DNA of 64,000 nt from Whitmania pigra (GCA_021613335.1 JAJTWR010000021.1:2252001-2316000), one strand, 5' to 3'. Numbered from the stretch's first letter, positions 38,038 through 48,806 are shown. Numbers and translations are program-made. Notes: a model not told the origin generated them from the letters alone.

Positions 38038-39263
38038 ACAGCCACCTACAACTCCTCACAGACGCTTCCGACGATGCAGCTGGAGCGGTCCTTGAACAGG
38101 TGCAAGGTGGCCTCACTACACCGGTGGCTTTTTTCTCCAAGAAGTTCAGCACAACGGAGACGCGGTACAGCACGTTCGGCAGGGAACTGTTGGCGATGTA
38201 CCTAGCCGTGAAGCACTTCCAACACCTATTGGAAGGTCGTCAATTTACAATCTACACGGACCACAGGCCGCTCACATTTGCTTACAAGAGCGGATCCAGC
38301 CGGTACTCGCCCAGGGAAATACGGCATCTGGATTTCCTCAATCAGTTTGCAGCTGACATCAGGCACATCAAGGGAGACCAGAATGTCGTGGCAGATGCCT
38401 TGTCGCGCACCGATGTCAACGCCGTCACAACCATCGATCTGCAAGAGATAGCCGCACACCAAGCTGCAGAGACCCAGCTCCAGATCGACATGCCATCCCT
38501 GGAGATCATTGAGGTCCCACTACCACCCAGCCAAGGCAACATCTTCGTCGACGTCTCAACAGGAGTGCACAGACCGCTCGTCCCAGAGATGCTGCGTCAC
38601 AAGGTATTTCTGAGCCTACACTCTTTATCACATCCAGGTGCCCGTGCAACGTCAAAACTGGTGAGGCAACGTTTCGTCTGGCCAAACATGGACAAGGACA
38701 TCAGAGCATGGTGCCGAGAGTGTCTGGCGTGCCAGAAGAGCAAGATCCACCGACACACTACGACGCCACCAGCAACATTCCCTCTGCCAAGCTGCCGCTT
38801 CCAGCACATCCATTTGGACCTGGTGGGACCACTTCCGTCATCGGAGGGACACACACACATCCTCACATGCGTGGATCGATTCACAAGATGGTCCATGGCT
38901 ATACCCTTGATCGACACCTCAACGAAAGCCATCATCAAGAGTTTCATGCTCTCATGGATTTCCAACTTTGGGGTGCCGGAAACCATCACCACTGACAGGG
39001 GTAGCCAATTTTCCTCACATATGTTTCATCAGTGGTGCAAGTTGTTAGGCATCCGCCACGTAAAAACAACGGCCTACCATCCTGCTGCTAACGGAATGGT
39101 GGAACGTTTCCACCGTCAACTCAAGGCAGCACTCATCGCACAGAACGCCACCAACACCTGGACGGATCTCCTACCCATGGCTCTTCTGGGGATCCGGGCA
39201 ACCGTCAAAGAAGACCTCCAATGCTCTCCAGTCGAGTTGGTCTACGGGACGGCGTTGAGATAA
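38038..39263 (+). pseudogene. Gypsy RNase H and integrase
   Basis: RNase H starts at LLTDASDDAAGAVLEQ and includes FTIYTDHRPLTFA. The integrase has the HHCC finger (HSLSHPGARATS ... CRECLACQKSK) and the DDE triad in context: HLDLVGPLPSS, TDRGSQFSS and MVERFHRQLKAAL. A TAA codon at about 39259-39261 interrupts the integrase tail. The same frame resumes at 39262 with PGEFLSASDSNPP, so a single substitution explains the stop. Confidence 0.88.
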
Positions 39264-39705
39264 CCAGGAGAGTTTTTATCAGCAAGTGACTCCAACCCGC
39301 CGATTGGACAGTCAGGTTTTGTGGATCGTCTGAGGGAGCAAATGCAGGGTCTCAGGCCGCAACAACCAAGACAACGGCAGCAACCCGCGTACATCCCGAA
39401 GGACCTGGCCACGACACCACAAGTACTCATCCGGGTCGATTCTCACAAGCCACCGCTGCATCCACCATACGACGGTCCCTTTGACGTCCAAGAGCGCCAT
39501 CGGAAATACTTCATCGTCAGGAAGAATGGCCGGAATGACACAGTGTCCATCGACAGGCTGAAACCAGCAATTCTGCCCCAGACTTCAGTTCCGCCCACAG
39601 CCAACCCATCCCTAGCTATCAACCCAGCAACACCACTGGCTCAACTTCAAACACGCTCCGGACGAAGAGTTCACTGGCCCAAGAAACTCGAGGACTACGA
39701 GCCCT
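39264..39705 (+). pseudogene. Gypsy integrase C-terminal tail
   Basis: Continues in the same frame after the stop, with VDRLREQMQGLRPQQPRQRQ, HPPYDGPFDVQERHRKYF and VSIDRLKPAIL. This is the GPY/F-like module that normally ends gypsy integrases. It terminates 40 bp before the 3' LTR. Confidence 0.8.
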
Positions 39706-39745
39706 GACTTTTCGTTCGCCAGCTTGCTTTCTGGTGGGGGAGTAT

Positions 39746-39920
39746 TGTTGGACACAGGAACTTTGTCCCACTTGCATAATTAGAGACGCGAGTTCCGAGC
39801 GCCATGTTTGTTTACGTTTCGTGAACTTAACGCGATATTATTCCTTCTCAACTCGAGTCAACAATTCATCTGTTCAACATTTATTCTTCTGATTGTCTGT
39901 GTATATACAGTTACACTACA
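39746..39920 (+). mobile_element. 3' LTR of the gypsy element (175 bp)
   Basis: Begins TGTTGGACACAGGAAC and ends TTACACTACA, the TG...CA form of an LTR. The purine tract lies immediately upstream and the ACCG target duplication immediately downstream. Confidence 0.85.
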
Positions 39921-39953
39921 ACCGCAATGTCGATGCTCTTGATCCCTTCTATG

Positions 39954-40178
39954 CAGTGGCGTAACCAGCGAAAAATGCTGGGAGGGGCTCAAGTTTAGAA
40001 AAGGGACAAAAGCCCGACGCAGTCGAAAAATTTTTGAAACTGTTCAAATCAAAACTACCAATTATAATTAATAAAGAATTAAAGATAGAACAAAAAAAAC
40101 TTATCGGATTTGCGAAAATTGCAGGGTCTCTCTCCTCAAGCCCTCCCCAGCCCCCCCCCCCCCCTAGTTGCGCCACTG
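39954..40178. mobile_element. hAT-type miniature inverted-repeat element, 225 bp
   Basis: Termini CAGTGGCGTAACCAG and, read inward from the right, CAGTGGCGCAACTAG. Flanked by a perfect 8-bp target duplication CTTCTATG (39946-39953 and 40179-40186), diagnostic of hAT. It has no coding capacity. A 15-bp C run sits near the right end. It is inserted 33 bp beyond the gypsy 3' LTR. Confidence 0.93.
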
Positions 40179-40864
40179 CTTCTATGTGATGTTTCTTTAG
40201 TCTATCATGCCCCTTTTGCAGCATCTCGGAGTCCTCGAATGGCGAAATTCACCTCATCGCATGTGATAGGAAACTCCAGATCGTACAGGGTTTCTCTGTT
40301 ATGTGAAACGGGCCTTCTGTTTTCAACTGAGTTCTGTGAGAAAATCTGTCACCAATATTCGACCAAGCCTTCTACTGGAGCTGCCTTTAATTCTTCTCTG
40401 TAATCCTCACTCAACAATAAACGAGCCCCTGCTGCTGGACTTTTTTTGAACAAACTTTGAACAACATTTCGATGTTTTTGTCTTTCAATCGCTCTGCTCT
40501 TTTTTACTAAATCTGACTTTGGTTTTCACAAAAGTACGACGTTTTGTCTCCTGTTGGTTCGAACTTGCATGTTCTATTTTGCGCTCATTCAAGGTGGGTC
40601 GTTCTGATTATCCTAAATTGGCTAAATCGGGCCACTGAGGGTATTAGTTTTTCAGTCCAAGTGTTGTATTCCTTGTCAATTAAAGTTTGCTAAGTATTTT
40701 TGTCTGTTGATTTGCTCAACAGTAATGACAGTTCTTCAGCAGAAAGTTGAATGCACAGATATCTATCCAGAACAAATTGTTTTAATTTAATTTCACTGTT
40801 TACGGTGTTTTCAGCGGGGGTGGTAAGACAAAGAATGTTTGCTTCTCTAGTTGTTGAAGTAATC

Positions 40865-41075
40865 TGTTCTATTATGAGGGGCGTGCATGTTAGCCGAATG
40901 GGTTTCGTGCCTGCATACGGCGGTAATGGCAACAGTCGTAATGTGTCGTGTTCGAAACCCAGCCTGCACTGCCGCCAGCGCCCTTGGGAAGGAGCGCCAC
41001 ATAAAGGGTTACAAGAAGCGCCTCTGACGCTATGCATATGGCGCTATATAAATGAAGTTACAATTACAATTAATG
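40865..41075 (+). mobile_element. tRNA-derived SINE, plus strand
   Basis: A box (TTAGCCGAATGG), B box (GTGTTCGAAACCC), then the shared body CCTGCACTGCCGCCAGCGCC and CTTGGGAAGGAGCGCC, and a tail GGCGCTATATAAATGAAG followed by TTACAATTACAATT. It matches the minus-strand copy at 2544-2690 block for block. It is the better preserved of the two copies. Confidence 0.82.
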
Positions 41076-41511
41076 AGATCATTAAAAAATTGTCTATACC
41101 CGGGTTTGTTTCTAATCCTCCTTATTGTTTTTGTTGACAACATGCCTTTGTATTGCGAGATTGATTCTTTTTTCTCTAATGAATTCAGACTTAGTTCTGC
41201 CTTGGCTAAATCACTCCAATGACTATTTCTGACCGAAATGCCTGAATGAGGAATATTTGGATTACATTGTCGTTTTCCATTCTTGTTTCCATGCTCCCCA
41301 TATCCCCAGACTTATTTCTAAAAATCCTTCTGCATGATGATTGGCTTTTGTGGCTTCTAATGGCTGCTAGGGATCTATGCTGGAACTTCTTTTTGGCTTC
41401 CACGTTCACATTTTTGCATCCTTTCTGTTTAAAATGACCAGACGAAAAATCAACGTTATTATTTAACTCTCGCAGTTTTGTTTTCCCCTTTTATTTTCGA
41501 AATTAAAGCTC

Positions 41512-41532
41512 ACCTACCACGAACTGGTAGGT
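41512..41532. repeat. Perfect short hairpin in the R2-like LINE 3' region
   Basis: ACCTACCA-CGAAC-TGGTAGGT: 8-bp perfect stem with a 5-nt loop, lying just beyond the 3' UTR of the minus-strand LINE copy A. It may be a structured 3' end or an incidental palindrome. Confidence 0.45.
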
Positions 41533-41554
41533 AGGGGACACTAATTGACAACAA

Positions 41555-44400
41555 TTTGCGACAAATAAACGTTGAAATCTCCAAATTTAATAAATTCTAA
41601 AGAGCGCGCGATTATTCGACCGCACCAGTCAACAGCTGGAGCTATTTTTTTACGTTTATTTTCTCAGTCAAACAAATGTTTAAACTCGATCGCAGACGAT
41701 GTAAAAAAACATCAACGAATATTTAAAGTCCCCCTTCTGGGCCTGAGAGAACCCCGGGACATAATGCGCAAACCACAGCACCATCGACATTAAAAAAACA
41801 ATCCGTAAAATACATAATAAATGTCCTCGCTACAATCGAACTCGTTTCCGCCATCGTTTTTGAGTTTGGCGCTTGTGATGCTTCCACATCAGGTACGAAC
41901 CAGAGAGAGCCGTTGTTGTTAAGTTCATTAACATGCTTCTGGAGAAGCCGAGGCCGCGCCAAGAGGAGTACGATTTTGAAGAGATCACTCCTCTCCAGTT
42001 GCAAACGAATGCAGTCCCGAGAACCTGCGCATAGGGAAACCCACTTGGACGGTTGTTTGTCATCCAAATATGAATGTCCCTGTCGTCATATTTTTGGACT
42101 TTGTTGACGTGTTCTTCGTCCAATGGGACTGTATCAAGAAACGATGGTGACATTGCAGACTACTGACTGATGCCACCAGGTCTGGAATTCTGAGCTTCCC
42201 TTCAACATTAATTCGAGGCTCAATTTTGGTGATGTAGCCTTTCTTGGTCAGCTTCTTTTCTAATTGGCGGACAAGATTGTTATGCCGCTCTCTTCTCTCT
42301 GCATCCATACCTGGGCAAACCTTGAAGATATGGTCCAGGCACTCGAAGGCACCACGCCCAGAATCACAATAGGTGTTCATCTCTGGATGATACCTTGAGA
42401 TCCTAAGAATTGTCGGGAGGACGGCAGCCCTGACTTTGATACATTGTATGTATTCGCTTGGGGGCATCCTGAATTGACCGTCCACTATCCAATCACTAAT
42501 TCCTATCCCTTGCGTGAACGATTGCAGCCCATATCCATCGACAGATTCGTACAAACTTGCCGCAGTTTCGTGTTTCAGTTGTTTTTTGACTGCAGGTCTT
42601 TTTGCTATTCCGAACTTTCTGTATTCTCCTTCAACGTATCAAGCAGAAACTCGTCCTCATTGGTTTTGGACTGCCCCCATTGCCCACATTCAATTAACTC
42701 TTACGATCGGCACCCATTTTCTGAGCTGCAACAATCCGAGTCCACCATCCTTAACTCCCGTGTGGAAGAAAGCAACCGGCGTGTCTTTAGGAAGTCGGAG
42801 CCATTGTCGCTCAACAGATTTTATCTTGGTGTCAGAAGCACTGAGAGATTTCAACGAAATGTTGTGGAAGGTCAGTTAATGAACAAAGTTAAATGAGACC
42901 TGATGATGTAAAGTTTTTGATTGAGCTTTAATGGAGCCCTGGATATTAGATGCAACTTGTTGTAAATTTTTTCTCCTATTGAAGCATATTTTAACCTGGG
43001 ACCAATGTCAGCCCCAAGGTATTTGTAGTACAAGTATCAAGAATATTCATGGCTGTAATTTTATGTTGATTGACTTCAAGATAAGGATCCGGGTTGACAA
43101 TCCATGGATTATTCTTATTCTGCATTTCCGTCCTCAGAGATGCACATTTTTGAGCATTGATACTCAATCCCACTTTTGCTAAAGACTCTTCAACTTGTTC
43201 CAGTAGTCTTTTCATTCCAATATCCGTGGAAGATAAAAAAATCAAGTCATCGGCAAAGGCCATGTAATTGCATCTGACTGATGAATTAATGTCTCCCGTC
43301 ACACCGATGGAAGGGTCCACTTCGGCTATCACCATGTCGATTACCGCATTGAAAAGTAGAGGAGCCATGGGGTCTCCTTGGCGGACGCCTCTGTTCACTG
43401 GAATGTCATGACTCAGTTTTCCTCCATTCTTTAGTTGGACTGAGCAGTTGCGATAAGCCTCTAAAATGTATCTCAGCACGAATGGCGGAGTTCCGAGTCT
43501 GTAGGCTGCTTTAACAATCGATTGATGCGAAACCGAATCAAATGCTTGGCTCACGTCGACGAAGGTGAGGTTCAGCCTTTGTTTCTGCTTCTTCTTTTTT
43601 TGCATGATTGCTTTTACGAGCCATATATTGTTCGCTAGGCCATCGCCATGCCTGAAAGCCTTCTGACGACTTGAAAAAGGCCAGTGGGTGAACATTCTTT
43701 TGCTCAGCACACGGTGAAATAACCTGCCAATAATTGGTCCAACAGTGATTGGCCTGAAATCGCCTAGATTGAGTCTCCCTTGTTTTTTTTTGGAATACAA
43801 GTGACAGTTCCCTTTTTTCATTCCATCCAAACCAGGAGCGGAATCTTTCAAATTTTTTGCAGCCAGAATGATTTCATCCGCAGTGACCGGAATATTTATT
43901 TCTTCAAAAGCATCAACGGCTCTATCCAATAGTCTGCAATCACTTTTTGACTTCTGGTTGTTGTTGTTGGACAAGCCAGGTATCTCTCCAGTATTACCTT
44001 GTATCTGTCGCCGAGTCTTTGGATGGCATTCAACGTTCTGTGTATAAATCTTTTATGGAGTTCTTCGTTGATGTTGTAAAGTCCATTTCGAATCATTTCG
44101 GCCTCCATGGCAGCGAGCATGCAATATTCTTCCTCTGTCCATCTTGCTTTAGCAGAGGGGAGACCAGATCTGGGTTTTTGATGTTTAAGTGGATGGATTC
44201 TGTTTCATGGATGTGTTTACTTCTTATTGTGCTGAACTTCTTGCTGCAAAAGTCGCAGCGCACCTGTCTTCTATTACCTGAAGAAATTTTTCTTTCTTTG
44301 AACGCTAGCCATTTGGCTTCGACCACTACGTACAAACTCCACGGTATTCGAATTAACATCCATGAAATAACCACTCTTTAATCACTTGTTCACTGCTGTG
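41555..44400 (-). mobile_element. R2-like LINE (restriction-like endonuclease clade), copy A, degenerate
   Basis: On the minus strand, in order: a C2H2 finger near 44220-44290 (CDFCSKKFSTIRSKHIH); a spacer with AAMEAEMIRNGLYNINEELH; a reverse transcriptase (43974 to about 42991) with LGDFRPITVGPIIGRLFHRV, LTFVDVSQAFDSVSH, RGVRQGDPMAPLLFN and the catalytic MAFADDLIFLS; a region WLRLPKDTPVAFFHTGVKDG; a CDSGRGAFECLDHIFKVC zinc-knuckle-like block; and an endonuclease-like tail (EPRINVEGKLRIPDLV, then VPLDEEHVNKVQKYDDRDIH to the stop at 41830-41832). The single N-terminal zinc finger, RT and C-terminal nuclease order is that of R2-type elements. Frames shift at about 42560-42990 and 42140-42170. 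The segment after PDLV lacks the usual nuclease Asp/Lys residues. Its 3' UTR extends to about 41555. Confidence 0.85.
42991..43974 (-). pseudogene. Reverse transcriptase domain of R2-like LINE copy A
   Basis: About 327 codons are open and contain the whole fingers-palm region, including the YMAFADD catalytic box. It is cut off from the zinc finger upstream and the nuclease downstream by frame changes. It starts without a natural initiator, because the region is part of a longer polyprotein. Confidence 0.85.
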
Positions 44401-44439
44401 GAATGCAGATTCGTAAGCTAACCTGCTTCTTCGGAAGAA

Positions 44440-44975
44440 ACAACAAATCTTCGGTGCAGGTAGGCAGGTTAGATTTTTTTCTTTATTTTCTCAGCGTTTC
44501 AAAAGCAATCAATGCAAAAAATCGACTCGGAATTGTAAGAGACAAAGAAAATCTTCATCAAATTTTAATGTCCGCGTTCAGGGCCTGAAATCACCCTCGT
44601 ACAGATAAAGAAGAATATAGCGAGGGTCAGCAAGGCATTCCAAGAGTGAGCAACAAGCATCTATCTCGTGAGGTCTGACGTTCCAAATTTAAGTTTCCTC
44701 CTTTCTTTTGTCTGCCGCACCTGTGGGCTCTCCAGATTCTGTAAGTGTCCTGAAGTGCTTGAATCACGACACTCATTAGGCACCATCTTGAAAAACCCAT
44801 TTCTCTCCAGAATGCATACGATGCTTCTGCCATCACTCCCCTCCAGTTACAAATGCAAGCAGTCACAACTGGCTCGAGTTTGATGGTTCTTTCCTGAGCA
44901 TTCCTCTCCATCCATGCATGGATTTCTGGCATGTCGTATTTGCCTTTTTTGCTTTCATGGTCGTATATACAAGAC
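44440..44975 (-). mobile_element. R2-like LINE copy B, 3' fragment
   Basis: The minus strand encodes KKGKYDMPEIHAWMERNAQE, VVTACICNWRGVMAEASY and MGFSRWCLMSVVIQALQD. This is the same C-terminal region as copy A (CNWRGVISSKSY, LGFSRSMLMNLTTTALSG) at clear amino-acid divergence. The sequence below its stop (about 44480-44620) aligns with the copy A 3' region (shared TTTATTTTCTCAG and GGGCCTGA blocks). It ends close to where copy A begins. Confidence 0.8.
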
Positions 44976-44980
44976 ATAAA

Positions 44981-45086
44981 CAAAACAATGTTGTTACATA
45001 TACAAAACAATGTTGTTACACATACAAAATAATGTTGTTACTTATACAAAACAATGTTGTTACGTATACAAAACAATGTTGTTACA
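44981..45086. repeat. 22-bp tandem repeat, 5 copies
   Basis: Unit CAAAACAATGTTGTTACATA with two further bases. CAATGTTGTTAC recurs at 44987, 45009, 45031 (one change), 45053 and 45075. It directly abuts the truncated 5' end of LINE copy B. Confidence 0.9.
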
Positions 45087-45415
45087 ATTAATTACGTTGT
45101 CGAGGCTCTTAGTTGATGCGCAACATCTCATTTGCATATAATTCGACTTTTTAAAATTTATAGATTACAAATTAATTTTGCGCTTATTTGTTTATTTTAT
45201 CTGTCGGATAATTTATCCCTGCTTGTTTTACGTAATTATCTTCCATTTTTGAGAATTTAATTTAATGTAAAAATTTATTATAATAATAAATTTATTCGAA
45301 TAAATCCTGTGTTGTTGTTAAATGATCAAAATCTTCAAAAATTAATAATTTCTATTCATAGGAAAATGAATTGGTTACTGCGTTCTCATTCCATCCAACC
45401 ATCCAAAAATTCATT

Positions 45416-46831
45416 GACAGTACAGTAATGGTCGGTACACGTGGCGACACAATAAGGTCCTAAAGGAAATGGTGGAAGCTACCAGCACGACGGTAGCTAA
45501 AGAAAATTCTCGCAAGATTGCACTGCCGCGGAAGGTATACTTGCGGGGTTTATGATGAGGTTCTCCATCAATACGTACACGACTAAGTGGGTTCCTCTGG
45601 AGGTGGGTGTTGCAATGTGGTGCGCAATATCACCCTCCCTTTTCGTACTGGCGATGCAACTTCTGCTAAACGCAGCCGGGTCTAATGTTCCAGAGGCGCA
45701 TTTAGGTAAGGGTCTCTATATGCCTTCGGTGAAAGCGTTTATGGATGACACCACCCTAGTAATAAATGGAAGACCGGCAGTTCAGAACACTTTGAACAAG
45801 TTCACTGGCCTTCTTGGGTAGTGTCGAATGGCTTTTAAACCTGTGAAGTCGAGAAATCTTGCCCTTGTTAAAGGGAAAGTCTGCAGCGACATCTCGTTTG
45901 TTGCAGCGGGTCAACGGGTTCCTACAGTTTCCGAGGAACCGGTTAAGAGCCTAGGCAGAGTGTTTAATGATTCGCTGAACGATAGGAGCCAAGAGAGTTG
46001 CACTGTCGAACAGGCTGCTGTAGGTTTGAAGGCAATCGGAGAGGCACCATTACAGGAAAGGTTTAAAGTGTGGTTGTTCCAGTTTGTGCTTCTCCCAAGG
46101 CTGCTGTGGCCATTGACGATCTATGAGATCGGTTTGCCCACAGTCGAAGGATTAGAGAGGAAAGTTAGCAGATACATCAGATCGTGGCTTGGGCTACCTC
46201 CAGGGATGTTTGCCCTCTACAGTAAGAGCTCGAAATTAAGGTTACCTTCTCGTTCCCTGGTGGAAGAGAATGAGGTCTCTAAAATAAGGACGCAGTGGAT
46301 GTTGAATAACTCTGCGGACAATCCGCGAAGTTAGACCACTGTTAAAAACTAAAAGGAAGTTCTCAGCACAGGATGAAATCGATAAGTCAGTTGCGGAATT
46401 GACGTTCGGGTCGTCAGGCTGTTGGGTGGAACCACTTCGCAAAATGGTCTGAGTCTTGCCCTGCGGTTAGGGCAAGGCTTATTATTCAGGAGAGGAGGAG
46501 AGATTTGGAAAAAGATCGAGTCATTAAGGCGGTGCAGCAGGCACAGCAGGGTCGATGGACCGCGTGGGAAGACGTGGTTCAGCGTTCCATCGGTTGGAAC
46601 GAGATATGGAGAATGTCTCCATATCGTCTGGCCTTTCTGATAAAATCGATTTATGACCACCTTCCCTCTAAGGACAATTTGCGAAGATGGGGTTTGACGG
46701 AAGACTGTAAATGTGAGCTCTGCGGCGGCTTCGAGACACTTTATCATGTGCTCTCAAGTTGCGCATATGCCCTCGCAAAGGTCCTCGTGAATTTCATCGA
46801 TCATCATATAACGTGCGGTGCGTTACGATGA
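45416..46831 (+). mobile_element. Second LINE-type reverse transcriptase, rearranged fragments
   Basis: The RT segment carries LEVGVAMWCAISPSLFVLAM, the catalytic-box form AFMDDTTLV, CRMAFKPVKSRNLALVKGKV, VWLFQFVLLPRLLWPLTIYE, QQAQQGRWTAWEDV, AFLIKSIYDHLPSKDNLRRW and a zinc-knuckle-like CELCGGFETLYHVLSSC. This architecture is known from RT elements of fish, corals and other animals; the clade name is uncertain. Stops at about 45819 and 46335 and a frame change near 46440 break it. A piece at 45416-45556 (SNGRYTWRHNKVLKEMVEAT) belongs after the zinc knuckle but lies before the RT, so at least two fragments are joined out of order. Confidence 0.75.
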
Positions 46832-46984
46832 AGTCGGATAGGTAGGGTTTTCACCGTCAGGGACACCCACCTGATCAACGGGTGTGTGGCCCACCCCTCG
46901 AGAACGTCAGGAGTTTGGGCCGAAACGTTTGATGACGGGGGTACTCCTCTGATGATTCCCTGTCGGTGTCCTGGGTCAATTTGA

Positions 46985-47700
46985 TGTGCAGTTTCCTTGC
47001 GGAGGACATTCAGGCCACTGTCGCTGCTATGTGGCTGAAAACAATGAACAGCTGCATTGGCCATCGAGTAATTGGGCGGCACCGATTGTTATGGTTGCAA
47101 AGAAGAACGGATCAGTCAGGATTTGCGCTGATTTCAAGACAGGACTCAACGAAGCACTAGAGATGCACCGCTATCCTCTATCGACACCCGATGAAATCTT
47201 TGCCCGTCTGAACCAAGGCACATGGTTCACCCAGATAGACTTCACCAATGCGTACTTGCAGATGGAAGTTGAAGAAGACTCGAAGGAACTGGTTACAATA
47301 AACACTCATAGAGGCATGTCCCAGTACCAGAGGAGTCAAATGCGCACATGGCATATTCCAAGAAGCCATGGATCGGATGATCACAGGACTTGAAGGTTGT
47401 GCAGCATGTGATTACGGAGTGGGAGCTGTTATTTTTCATCGTTATCCGAACGGAATGGAAAAGCCAATTGCATACGCCAGTGGATCTCTCACCAAGAAAA
47501 ACTACGGACTGATCGAGAAAGAAGCTCTGGCCCTAGTGTTTGGGGTGAGGAAATTTCACCGCTACATCTACGGCAGACGCTTTCTGTTGCTGACTGACCA
47601 CAAGCCGGTTTTGTCAATTTTTGGATCAAAAGTGAGTGTCTGCTCACTCAGCAAATCGACTTCAAAGATGTGAACTCGTTATGCTTGCGTATGACTTTGT
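46985..47700 (+). pseudogene. Ty3/gypsy pol fragment with internal deletion
   Basis: Reverse transcriptase N-terminal part: SSNWAAPIVMVAKKNGSVRI, ADFKTGLNEALEMHRYPLST, TWFTQIDFTNAYLQMEVEED, then [12 protein letters not shown]. It continues directly into RNase H sequence: [39 protein letters not shown]. The YxDD catalytic box and the whole thumb region are missing between them, at about 47394. A frame change lies near 47325. No LTRs found. Confidence 0.8.
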
Positions 47701-48198
47701 CATCGAGTACACTTTTCACTTACAATCATACATTTATAATATATTAGGTTGCTGTTTTTTTTTAATAATGCATTAATGATACATAGGGGTCATTTGCACT
47801 TTCAAGAATATAGATCTTGAGTGTGGGCCTTGGTAGCGAAATCGTTTGGATAAAATGTGCATATCTGCAAGTCTATTATGAAACTGATGTTAAAGATTCT
47901 AAGAAATAGTTTAACATCTTTATTTAAATATGTTAATTATGGGAAACATCTGAGTTTATCTTGAGACATCTTGAGAGTATAAAATATTTGTAAGATGCGA
48001 AATGTCTTGCTCTCATATTGTTTTTTAGTAATTTTAACTATTTTTCCTAAACAGGGAGGAAGAACAAAAATCTACTGCAGAAAAAAAAACAACCTATTTT
48101 TCATGTAATTTGAGCTTTTCTTATTGGGGAAAATTCTACATAAGTTGGACCAAATGAAATACATGCTGCGTTATAAAGGACAAATTCATTTTTTTTAG

Positions 48199-48806
48199 AA
48201 AAATCCGGAAACAGAGGACTTGATAATAAGAGAGATTCAGTTGGGAAGTGAATTTTTGGCTAAGGGTAATTAATATAATTTGAGGTCTAGCAATTATGTA
48301 TGAAAATATCTTATTTCTTGCTGTGGATGTTGGGCAGTGAGAATAGGCTGTTGTTTTCTATGTGAGGAATATTTGGTGGATCACAAGCATTAATGTTATT
48401 TTTTTGAGTCGTGTATATCTGATGCAAAAAATTATAATCTTTATTTGTTGTTTGACAAAGATCTATTATCGTAACGTAATGAAATTGACAATCTTGTGTT
48501 GCAAACTTTTGACATACAGTCCATTGTCTTTCTGCCGTGATGATGTGTTACTGGATGTCAATATATATATATTTATATAATATATCTGCTTGAGAGTTGG
48601 CATACTATGACCAGTGATTTTTTATACTTTTAACTGAGGCTTTGCTATGTTCTGCTGTTTTAGGTGACACAATCAATGGAGTTCACCATTTGTCCAATGC
48701 ACTGGCCCATACTTCTGATCCATACGAACTAATGGATATTTTTCAGTTTACCATATCACCTGATGTCTATCAGCTTCTGCCTTATCAAAAGCCAGCAGAA
48801 GATAAG
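48199..48806 (+). CDS. TOM20-like exon pair, unit 1
   Basis: Exons 48199-48265 (KNPETEDLIIREIQLGSEFL, then AKG) and 48664-48806 (DTINGVHHLSNALAHTSDPY, ELMDIFQFTISPDVYQLLP). Together they match the cytosolic receptor domain of TOM20 (EEIQLGEELLAQG / EKGVDHLTNAIAVCGQPQQL), the outer mitochondrial membrane receptor for presequences. Splice sites are intact and phases join. The N-terminal membrane anchor exon and the last exon (AEDDVE-type tail) were not found. It is either part of a gene whose other exons are far away or a partial copy. Confidence 0.7.

Larger units (their letters stand above)
35865..39920 (+). mobile_element. Ty3/gypsy LTR retrotransposon, degenerate, 5'-deleted
   Basis: The element is bounded by a 50-bp remnant of the 5' LTR (35865-35914) and an intact-looking 175-bp 3' LTR (39746-39920), identical over those 50 bp. 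A purine-rich tract GGTGGGGGAGTAT precedes the 3' LTR. Internal order is gag, protease, reverse transcriptase, RNase H, integrase, the normal gypsy order. The remainder of the 5' LTR, the primer-binding site and the gag N terminus are missing through one deletion at 35914/35915. GC content is much higher than that of the surrounding host DNA. Frameshifts and a nonsense codon make it non-functional. Confidence 0.92.
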
